Shown: piece after piece, positions 39,492 to 51,400 of the stretch
How positions within the stretch are numbered: position 1 is the first letter of the stretch
Layout: the number at the start of each line of letters is the position of its first letter
NCBI RefSeq assembly: GCF_000003815.2
Contig: NC_049982.1
Location: forward strand, 13,798,673 to 13,862,672
DNA: 64,000 bases
Source: Branchiostoma floridae
Taxonomy: Eukaryota; Chordata; Leptocardii; Amphioxiformes; Branchiostomatidae
Direction of reading: 5' to 3'
Program-made: the position numbers and the translations under genes
The notes under the pieces: model-generated
What the model was told of the DNA's origin: nothing
Seen by the model: only the letters and a program-made list of their open reading frames with translations
Databases searched by the model: none

Positions 39492-42400
39492 GTAAGGATT
39501 CACAGGGCATGGTGATGTTGTAATAATACCAATGGTATTGCATTATCAATATCAATGCCATAACTATCTTCAGAAAGACAATGAAATGTGGAAATTAAGA
39601 CAACTTACATCTGAATTTGATAACTATTTGCAGTGCTAAGAAGTAATTTAGTCACAATAAAAACTTTATGTCACTTCAACTGCAATATCTGTTAAGTTCC
39701 TGCCAATCTTGTCTCTTTCCTCAGGTCCCGCCCCATCATACATGTCCAGCCTGGGCTGAGCGTGAACCCTCCTGTGCTGGACATGAACATGGTGCTCCCA
39801 GGCTGTGCCATGCGCCAAGGACGCAAAGTGCCATGGTGGGTCAGCTTTTCCTTTAAAAACATTAAGCAAACATAAAAGTTTCAGAGATTCCATATCATGG
39901 ATATCTTAATTATGTTTCATAACAAAGATATAAATTAAAAATAATGCAGCAAATAAACGTATTTCAGTAGTCATGACCTATTCTATTCTTAGACTTTGTG
40001 TAAATTGCTAGATGAAAAATTTTTCTCTTGCACAATTCTGTTGCAGCTTTGAAGTTGACATGATTTTTCAACGGACAGCCACTGGTGATGAGGCAGTTGA
40101 TAACAGGCGCTTCCGTAAGTACCTAAGAAAGATATGTCAAAGTTGTTATACACTTTTTGATGGCTGCTAACACAAGGTTAAAACATTTTTCCATTTCTTT
40201 ATCTTTTGCTAGGATTTTACTTTGATATTTAAGAGAACTAAGGGACTTAATGATCAACATAGCCCCATCTAGAGAAGTAAGAATTGTGACCATTATCCAT
40301 TCAGGTGTGTCTATCCGCCTGGAACTAGACAAGCCGTACAGGGACAGGACTGGTCAGATGAGAGTGTTCTTCCCTGGAGCCAGGAAACATGTTCTACAGC
40401 GGTCCGTTCGCTTACCTACAGCCTCTGGGAGGGCAAAGACAGTCAAAGTCAAGGCTTACATAAAGGTGTGACTTTGTGACTTTTTTTCTCTCACCAGAAT
40501 TTAAACATTCCTGCTCAGATTACTATGTAATGAATGTGAGAGAGCATTCCCACCATACCCCTAATTTAAGAGAGAGTATTCCTACCCCAATTGCTGTATG
40601 ATGAAGTTGAGAAATTATTTCTACTCAAACTCCAGGATATATACTATGATTACTAATAAATATGCCTGTCACTGTGGATCACATGCAGGAAGGTGTGACA
40701 GACCTCAGCCCAATACAAGTGACTTTGGACTACACTCTCAAGGTTCCCAGCCTTTCCAACAGCAGCACTGGCATACCTCCTTCATTCAACATGTACCCCA
40801 TGCTGCATCCAACTTCCAACACAAGTGTGGCACTGGAGGTAATGTTATGTAGCTCAATTTGAATGTTTGTTGAGAGCACAGAAAGCAAAACTTGTATAGA
40901 TAACTAAAGGTGGATGATAGAAACTATCATAGTTCCATAAAGAGGCAATTTTTAAATCATGTGTTTCTGTAATCTAAAACAGCAAATATGACGCAAAATG
41001 TTCCTTACCACCAGATTATTGTTTCTTACAGCTTAGGATTGCAGAAGACAAAAGTGACGGTTTTTACATTCGCGGGTAAGTACTGATGTTTACTTTTCCA
41101 AACCTTGTACAGAAACCTCTTCATTTAATTCAGCATACAGTAGATACATATATGACATTAGAATTTGATGGTCAGGCGTGTTGTTAACTATACATACATG
41201 CATACATACATACATACATACATACTTAACCTTTATTTGTTCCTGTCTTGTTGCCTGTATTATTGATTTTCAAACTTGTCCCCTCAGGACTAGCCGGCCA
41301 GCAAACATGTACATCAGTCATGGAGCAGGGCCAATGGATTTCCAGTTCCTGTACCAGGTGAGTTTTACAGATGGAGACAGTTTTCAATGGGGTGGAGAAA
41401 ATGTCTTTTGAGATGGCGTGTATAGATTTTTCAGGGACTATGAAAATTGCATGGGATGTCCCAGTAGCTGAAATGGCAGCAGCCTTGCAGTTGAGCTTCT
41501 GGTTCCAATTAGTTACACGTAAGATTGGGGTCCCAGAGGCACCCTCCTGGTAAAGATTTGCCCTGCTAATTAAACAGCAGGGAAACTTACTGCCGGCCCT
41601 ATGTGTCATGACTCACTAGGCTAGACAATGAACAAACTGAACAAATGGAAATTACATGGAAGAGCGAACAAGTTGTTGTTTTTTTGCATGTAAACCACCA
41701 TGTGCTACTTTCATATTTCTCTTTCCCCTTCACTCTTGTAACTCTAGGAGACACTTCATGTAATGGTGATTATTTTTAGGTATTGAATCAGGGCCCAAAG
41801 GTGAGGAAATCGACTACCTTGTACCTGTTTCTCCCAGTCAGCATCTCGAATGGCCAACTCTTCACATGGGGATCAGCAACAGGAAAGGTTGGTAGTGAAA
41901 GATTTTAAAGAATATAGCAAAGTGTTGACTTTGAACTAACTTGAAAATTAATCCATGGTCTATGGGTGATGTAAGTTAATTTCAGTTTATTTATTTTACC
42001 AGGAATACATCTCAGGTCAGCGTTGACCTGTTTTTCAGGCAATCCTGGGCACATGCGCATACATAAAAACAACACAATAACAATGAATAACAACATACTG
42101 TAAAAAATAGCATTACTAAGCCATTAGGTGTAATTGGTGCCTAAATGTCCTGAACTTCATCATGCTTCGTTTTTCATGAGAAAGCTTGTTCCACAGCTGC
42201 ACACCGTAGTACTGCAGACTCCCGCGAAATGACGTCACTCTGACATGTGGCAACTGAAGCAAGTGGGGGTCATAGTCCCGTAACCGTGTAGACGCTGCAC
42301 GTGTGTTGACCCTTAGGGTCGGGGGTGACATCCATCGGAATAATGTGGACATATATGATGGTGCTCTTCCCCGGACTGACTTGAAAACTGTAGTAAGAGA

Positions 42401-45400
42401 GACCGTTTCCAACCGTTTACGCACAGACTCCACTTGAGATTTGATACTTTGAAAATGGATTCATCAAAGTCCACAGTTCACATCAAGATGCGTGTATAGA
42501 AATTTCCCCATACAATGATTGTGAGTTACTCATTTGACAACCTTTTGTGATAAGAAAATATTGTTTCTGAACAGGACGGAGTTGCAGAGGTCTCCTGTAA
42601 GCAGGAGACAGATGAGCCAGTAAGTAATCCATTTTTTATCAGGCAAAATCATTTCCTTCTGTAAGTGTTTTTTTTCAGACTATTCCTCATCATTTTCCCT
42701 TCTATGTACAAGCTAGAATTTACTTTTGAATGATCTCATTTAGCTGAAAGCAAGTATTGGGGATGATAGGAAATTGAATTTCGTCATAGTCTTCAAAACT
42801 GACATATTGAAAGCCCTGCACACTTTGGGGATCAAAGCTAGCTGGGAGAGAGAGAGACAGTCATGTAGTCATTTGTTGTCACTGTTTCATTTGCTGTATA
42901 GATACTCGCATCTGATTGGTCGGGAAAAGCTGACATCATTGGAGTCACCCAGGCCAATTGGAAGATGGTTGAGGTAAGAACCATTATCTTTCCTGGATTA
43001 TGCATTGAACAATTTAGAATCATGCTTGCATTTTTTTAATCATTGTTTGACCACAGATATCTTTGCTACATTGCTACCTTTGTAGGTTTGATGATATTAC
43101 TAGCTGGATATTCTCAAGTTAGGATCCATTCACAGCCTTTCTCTCTGTCAGAAGCTTGCAGGTTTATCCTTGTGGTGATCACCCAACACACATCTGATTC
43201 CATTTTTATCTCACAACTCTGTGAACTCTTTGGGCTCTACCATTCTACCTATAGGGGATTCTACTATGCAACAACATTCTGGGATTATTCGTGTGATACC
43301 TTTTGACTGACATTTGGGCCATTGGTTGTTTCAGGAGGAGTGTATTAGAAGCGCAGCCAGTTGGCATGTATACAGCTGCACCATTGGACGCCTTGCAGCA
43401 GGAGACGAAGTGCTCATTAATCTAGAAGGAAAGGCCATGGGCGATGTAGCCCTGAAGGTGCTGTATATCACAATGTCATCATTAAAAACAATTACATTGG
43501 CCTTGAGTTGCTAGGCACATGAAAAGGCTTAAAGTTTTGAGACAATATGGATAGTTTTATAAAAAGATGTTGAGACTGTTGTAGGAAATGCCAGTAAATC
43601 TTATTCCATAAATGTTACAGGATAAATGAGACGTTGAGTTGTTTGTTTTGAAGACAAAGGTGCTCTTGGAAAACAGCACATTTTCAGTACCAAGGACAGA
43701 CCTAAGTAGCAAAGCAACTGTGAATGTAACATATTTCACACATTTAACATATCTCATATGTCTGCAAAGTAGGTGTTAAAGTTGCTATTAAAATTCAAGA
43801 ATACCAAAACACCAATTAATGGGCACTTGTTCTTGGTTTACTGTTTCCTTCAAGGAAGTGCATCGGGGCAACCAGCTAACATTTAACACTTGTGCACAAA
43901 TCAAGTCTGATACCAAGAGTCCTGTATCTAAGGTGGGTACTGACATTTGTTCGTAATTCTCACTGTAGTCAGCATGTATGGTGCTTTGTGTAATGTTGAA
44001 TGATGAAGTAAAACGCTAGTTTATCCATGGGGTAACCTATAGCGTTATCCGATGTTTAAGGCACATGAAGCTGAAGGGTAGTAGTTTCAAACTGCAATAT
44101 ACTGAAAATATTGCAATTTGAAATCAACGTCCATTGAGGTGGAAAACAAAATCCATCCCCAAATACCCTGTTTTAAAAGCAACAGACATAAGTTACCCAA
44201 CGGGTAAAGGTGAACAAGCATTACTGGTTGTTATTGTGAATATGCAGTTGTGATATGCAGTTGTGATATTGAGATATCATAAATTGTGTTCACCTGACAG
44301 TTTTCCTTTTCCTTAACAGGCATCTATTTCGTTGCTGATTGAGGCAAAAGTCAAAACTCTGAGGTGAGTTTTACATAAACTTTTTAGCAACTTTATGTAA
44401 TAAGACACCACCTAGCTTTTGTACTTAGCAGAAGTTTTGACATTCACACTCAATTTTGTTGCATGTAGAATGTTTTAGGTACTCAGATACCTTAACCAGG
44501 AGCTCTTTGAGATCTGAAGATTGCAAAGTGTGGGAAAGCTAAGCAGAAAGTCGTCTCTTTTTTTCAATATAAGTGTGCGGCAAAAGCGTGATGCACCTAG
44601 TGTCTGGAGCCCGATGCCAGGGGAAGACATGGAACAGTTTGGCTCCCGACTCTGTCAGCAGCTGGGGTCTGGCAACTGTTCTGACTGTCTGCAGACTGCC
44701 TTTTGGTGCGGCTGGTGTTCTGAACAGGTTTGTGAATATTACATGTTTTTCCTGAAAAATTTGTCAACACAAAACACATTTCAGAAGCTTATATGGTAGT
44801 ATGATGGAAATCTAAGATAGTAGGAATCATGAATTTTCAATCTCCTAAGCATTTCCTCTTTGCATTCTGCTTATACTGTCAATTCATGTATTTAGTAAAA
44901 TATATCATCTAAGTGTCATGTTTACCTGTCCCTGGTGCTGAAAATATGCTGTTTTGCCTACAGGAGTTCTCAGGTTCCCGTTGTGACATGGTTCACCGGC
45001 TCACAGACCGAGGATGCCCCACAGAGGATGTCATGAGCCCCAGGAGTGAAACATTGATCACCAGGGTAGATATATCTCACATTATTTACTAGCTGGTGTG
45101 TTACACCGAAGGGCAGCCATATATTAGCCGTACATTAAAGATATAGATCTACTGTTGTGCTGGATAACTGGCTGTTGTATGCCGATTCCTTTGTGGCATT
45201 CTTTCATGTACAAATGTAAAACATTTTAACCCTGCAAGTAAAAAAACTGTTATGTTAGAAGAGTTGTAATTTTCTTTATTGTGTTCTTCTAAGGAAGCAC
45301 ATTACACAGTACAAAACAGTATTTGTAAACATTGTCAGCAACTGAAGCAATAACTATTCTGTTATATAGAATGAACCTGACTCTCCAGACAACAAGTATC

Positions 45401-48400
45401 TTTTTTTCCGTCCACAAGAGGCTGTCATGAAGATGAGGCCAGGTGAGACCAAACTACGGGCTTCCTCCCGATGAAGTGTGTCATAAGTAATTTAGTCTTC
45501 ACAAAAGAATGCATAGACCACTATTGTAAATGTTTGGACAGATGTGTATGTGATACGCAGTATGTCTTGATCCATTTGTGATTTCTTATGTGAGTTAATA
45601 TGTATAGTTTGTAACAATACATTTCTGTATTGTGCAGGCTGGGTTACAGAAGGCTCACAGAAGAAATTCGACTTAATTAAATTTCAACACTTTCTTTTTA
45701 TCAAGGAGAATTTTCAAGTAGTCACCTTCAACTCACTTCTCTTTCCACAAACAGTATTTCATGAGATTGTATCTATAGTTCAGTATGGATATTTTTTTCT
45801 TCTTCTACCATAGGAAGGAGCCTGCCACTGTATTTTGAGGTGCTGCCACCACCACCTCCTTCTGTCAAGGCCATTGACTTGTACATTCTCATGGACATGT
45901 CCAAATCTATGGCCGATGACCTCTTCTTGCTTTGGGACTCCCTAGACAAACTTGGTATGTCAGTGGTAAAGTTGTCTTCAGTGTATTATATACCATTTCA
46001 AAGAAATAACTTCAAGGGATAAATACAATAGGTTTGCTAAAAAGCAGGATCTTTATTGTAAATCATGGCTAGTAAACATATTCACATTATACTCAAACCA
46101 GTAGGGATCCTTCTTTGTGATTTGTGGCCCAGCAATTTTTGTTTTTTTGATGAATTTTGTTTTGCAGTTGAAAATGCTACGTTGGTTCACATGAATAACA
46201 ACCAAGAAACTTGATGCTAGTGTAAAGTAAATTGATGGTCAATCCAATGAGAATGTCTGAGCCACTTGCTCTTAGTTAGAGTAACAGTAATCTTTTACAT
46301 TCAGTCCAGACAGTTATCCACGGAGAGAAGCATGTACGGCTTGGGTTCGGAACATTTGTGGACAAGACTGTTCTTCCCTTCACAAACACACATAAGTGAG
46401 TAAAACTTTTGGATTTTGATACAGAAATCTTGTGGCAATGAAACCTCAAAGACTTTAGAGTTCATAAGACATTGTAAAGATCCAAGGCTTGATCTTTTGG
46501 ACTCTGACATTTTGAGAGTTACAAGATTACAACAATATTGATTTTATTGCATGCAGATGATACCTAAAGCAGAAGTTATGGAAAAGACAGTTAACATTCT
46601 TTGTAATCTGCATCTTTGTAATATGAATCTAAGCTATGGTGGCTAATGTGTATATGTATAGTCTTAGAATGTGTGCTACGAAAGCAAGACTAATGCAGAC
46701 AATGTCTTATATATACAGCCTGGATAAACCCTGCACGGGTTGTGCACCAGCCTTTAGCTTCCGTCATGTGCAGGCACTGACAGACGATTTCAGCGGGTTC
46801 AGACGCAGCGTCACAGAACAGAAGATATCTGGTAACATCGATACAGCAGAAGGCTTGTTGGATGCCTTGATGCAAGCCACTGTTTGTAAGGTAGGTTCAT
46901 TGTGATTCGTTACTATGAGCATATATAGCCACATGGGACAATGACACAATACCCCCCCCCCATGCATCAGAATCAGTATTAGTTCCTGTGCTAAGTATTT
47001 GAATCATACATTTCATTTCTACCAATGTTTCCAGTTTCCAGTCATAGGTGATATACCATACATGAATAACATACTGTAAATGCAGAAATGTTCGCGGTGG
47101 ATTAATGTTCACGGTTTTCGCGGTGACCACTTCACCGCGAACTTAAAACCACCGCGAACATTTTTCTATTATGGTATTAGACTGCAGTCTATGGTGTTAC
47201 CGCGAACTTAAATCCACCGCGAAAAGTCATTTTTCCCGCTACCGCGAAATTAAATCGCCGCAAACTTAAATGCATTTACAGTACTCAACAACTTCCCTGA
47301 CCTTAACTGAAAAAAAAAGATCCATGGTTTTTAGCCTTTTCTCAGCTGCCTAACCCTGTTACTAATATAATATGATATAGAATTGGGACTACCAAACGGT
47401 TTCTTTGGTGTGCTAAAAGCTCAAACAGCTTCCTTGTTGCTGCAGGAACAGATTGGTTGGAGACATGATGCGGCACGTTTGATCCTAGTGCTGACAGATG
47501 CCCCATTCCACTGGGCTGGAGACGGCAGGCTGGGCGGCATAGTGGAGCCTAATGATGGTCTGTGCCATTTGGATGAGAACGGAGAGGATGCTGAGTCAAC
47601 AAAACAGGTCTGCTTTTACTCATCTTCAATATAGGATCTGATAGCAGAAGGGGTAAAGTCATTCCTGTTAACTAATGTTATCCTTTGCCTGTATCAATTT
47701 CATAAACCTTGTGATCAAGGGATTAGCGCTAGTTCACCTTTATTCGCTGGTAACCTATATCCGTTGCATTTAAACACATAGTATCTAGGGATATCAAGTA
47801 GACGGATGGTGGTTTCAAACTGCAATATTTTGAAAATATTACCATTTTCAACCACCTTCAATCAATTGATGTCCTTAGATACCTTGTTTTTAAAACAACG
47901 AATATAGGTAACCGCGGATAAAGGTGAACTAGCATTAGATAGATTTGCATAGATTTTCAAACTTAGATATTAAGTGTAAGATGTCTTGCAGATGCATATA
48001 TCATTATACACTGTGACTACTTGTTAGGAGTTTAAGCAGTAATAATATTTCTGTTTTCTCAGGACTATCCTACTGTGGCTCTGTTGAAAGACAGAATGAT
48101 GGACCATAGAGTGTCAGCATTGTTTGCAGTAACTCCTCGGAGAATAGAACTGTATGAGGTGAGAAAAATTGAAGTTTAGGTAATCAGTATGTAAAACATT
48201 TACATTTTGATAACCTCTACCAACTGCAACAGTTGCTATTTGACTGATTAAGTTCTAATTTACCATTTACTGTATTATTTGGCTGATTAACAAAAGAAAA
48301 TATGTCTTAGACTTAATCATTGATAAGTTTTGTAGCAAATAGCCATTTTTCCTGATCTTATGATTTGTGTCATTCCTGTATAAACACTTTGAGTAATTTT

Positions 48401-51400
48401 TGTATTCCTTATTCCTGCAGGAACTTTCCAATCTTATATCATCTGCCCCTTCCAACTTCTCCAGTGTGTACAGACTTCAGTCAGACTCTAAAAACATTGT
48501 TGAGGTTGTTCAAGATGTATTGAAGAGAAACTTGGTGAGATACTGCGAAAGTATATTTCGAATCTAGCTTCTTTAGTCAAATATCCAACTATTTCTGTCC
48601 ATGATTATTTTACTAGTGATGATTCTTTTTGTTTTAGAATTAACCAAGCTCCACAAATAATAATAATGTTACAAAGTGAGAATTAAGAAAAAAAGGTTGA
48701 GTAAATCTTCGTTTTTCCTGAAAGAGTGTTGTTTCTTATCTAGACATCCCTGCTGCACTCAAAGTTCAGTACAAAGCTTTATGTGCAAAGTCCAGCAAAC
48801 AGTACGTGGGTATCACTGCACAAGGTAGGACTTTCTTCAAAATCCATTACACATCCCCTGCATTTATATCGGCATGACTTAAACATGTAAGTCAACATGG
48901 GCTTAGTGATAGGCCTAAGTCACTAAAACCAAGATATACGTTTATCAAGTTCCATATATCTATATCAAGTTCCATGTGTTAGGAACCTAGACCTTACTCA
49001 AGTCATGTGTCAAGTGAAGATAAACTGTACACACATTTTGTTTCAATGGGGCTTTATACTTTCTGCTTGTAAACTTGTGTTTTGGAAAATTGATTGGTCA
49101 TGCTGTTCAAGGTAGATACTAGACATGTGTTGTGGAATTTTCCAGGTGTCCCCTGAAGTGGAAACACAAGAAGCAGTGAGTAAGGCTTAGTTCAACTTGG
49201 CTTACCGTTATCTCTGTATGTTCTATCAATAATTAGATGTTGTCCTACAGTTGAGGTATCATAAAGTTGATAGTTTATAGATTCCTCCCTGCTAAGATTG
49301 AGTCTATATACAGTGGTTACATGAGACTTCCAGATTATGTGATGTTGTTTCCTGATAACTGTAAATGCATTTAAGTTTGTGGTAGCGGGAAAATGGACTT
49401 TTCGCCGTGGTTTTAATTTCGCGGTAGCACCATGCACTGTAGTCTCTTACTGTTATGGAAAAATGTTCACGGTGGTTTTAAATTAGCGGTGAAGCGGCAG
49501 CCGTGAAAACCGCGAACATTAAACCGCCGCGAAAGTTTTTGCATTTACAGTATTTTACCATCACTTGAATTTGTATTACAAGCTTACACATGTTTGAAAA
49601 TGCTACTTATGGATGGCCTTTTAGGAGCAGTACACAGCCAACGTCACATTCCTGAGCTGCAATGGTGAGGCAGACCCAGTACAGTTTGACATCATGGCTG
49701 CGGGAGTGCCCCATTCTCTACGTGTCACTGTGGAACCCATATGCCAGTGTTCCTGTGATGATATACAGCCAGTAAGTCCTGCCCTCTTTCAGTTGACTAG
49801 CATCTTAGTAGATGACTGCAGAAGGAGCTTGGTTTTCAGGCAAGAAAGTGAAGTGTAATACAATTTGTCTTCACTAAAGAAAGCTCTTTGTAGTAGTTTT
49901 TTTTAAATCTTTTTAAAGGAGTTTGCTCAGTGCAAGGCCATTGACCACTTCTAGGCACTGAACGACACTCACTGTAGCGGCATCTCTTCTCTCTTAGTCA
50001 GAAACAACAGGCCTCGGCAAGTATTTTGCATAAGGCAGTGTTAAAAATTATTGCTCCTAGCTGAACTGATTATACTACATTTTTGTACAATGTTCTGTTT
50101 GTTTGTTTGTTTTTTCAGATGCCATCCCATCCATCCTGCAGTGGACATGGCAGCCTGAATGGCTGTGGAGGCTGCAGCTGTGACCCAGGCCGGTAGGTGG
50201 CATGCCAGAGCTATGCAAGTTGTTCTGAGCTAGGCCCTGTATAATGTTTGTAGAAGTTTTTTTGTCAAGTATAATGGGCTTAATCTCTGTAGATGATCTT
50301 TGGAATTTTTTCTGGGTATTCTTGAGCAAATTTGTGACACTACCATTCCAGCACTTCATTAAACGTAAGGGTATTCGTGCAAGACTTACGTATGGAGGTA
50401 ACATTCTCACTATACATTATATAACATATCAGTGACAGTACCTCTCCTTGGTAGTAAACTGATAATCATAACTATTACATCTCTGTGATAGGACCTTTCC
50501 TTGGTGCTGACCTGTGTATCACTATTACATCTCTGTGAAAGGACCTTTCCTTGGTGCTGACCTGTGTATCACTATTACATCTCTGTGATAGGACCTTTCC
50601 TTGGTGCTGAACTGTGTATCACTATTACTGCTCTGTGATAGAACCTCTCCTTGGTACTGAACTATGTATAACCACCAACTATTAAATATCTGTGGCAGGA
50701 CCTCTCCTTGGCACTGAACTGATAATCATTAGTACCTCTCTGTGAAAGGACCTATCCTTGGTGCTGAACTGCTTATCACTCTCTGTTCTCTCACCTTGCG
50801 AACATATTCTTAAGTTTTTTTTAAACATATTACTGTAAATGCATTCAAGTTCTTTTACTGTTGTGGAAAAATGTTCATGGTGGTTTTAGATTTGTGGTGA
50901 AGCGGCCACCGCAAAAACCGCAAACATTAAACCACCGCAAAAGTTTCTGCATTTACAGTATCCTGCAAGTTGTAGAGTCAACATTTGACTACACTCCACT
51001 TAACCATTGCACTTTGAATGGATAAAAAGAGGTAATGTCAAGGTCCAACTTTGTCTTGCTGCAGACATGGTGCCATGTGTGAATGTGATGCCTCGGCTGA
51101 TGCAGACCCATCAGTCTGCAGGAGGAGGGAAGGGGAGCCGGTGTGTAGCGGGCGAGGTGATTGCATCTGCGGAGAATGTGACTGTTCTCCCATAGGACCA
51201 AATCCAGGGAAAAGATACAGTGGGCAGTTCTGTGAATGTGACAACTTCTCATGTGATTACTACCAAGGCGAAGTGTGTGGAGGACCAGGTAGCCTTTTCT
51301 CAAATCTCTGAAAGAAAAAGCTGCAATACATTACATATCAATCAGTATAAGACAATTACATAGGAAAAAGCAGGGGTATTGTGAGACCTTTGGATTAAAC

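Noticed and set aside
44364-44573. Idea that the alpha and beta parts are two separate genes
   Set aside because: The 210-bp interval has no membrane-helix exon, polyadenylation context or new signal peptide, and exon phases match across it. Kept only as the alternative to test.
51145-51160. RGD motif in exon 38 as an integrin-binding site
   Set aside because: It falls in the conserved CSGRGDC position of an I-EGF repeat, where RGE/RGD is ordinary and buried among disulfides.
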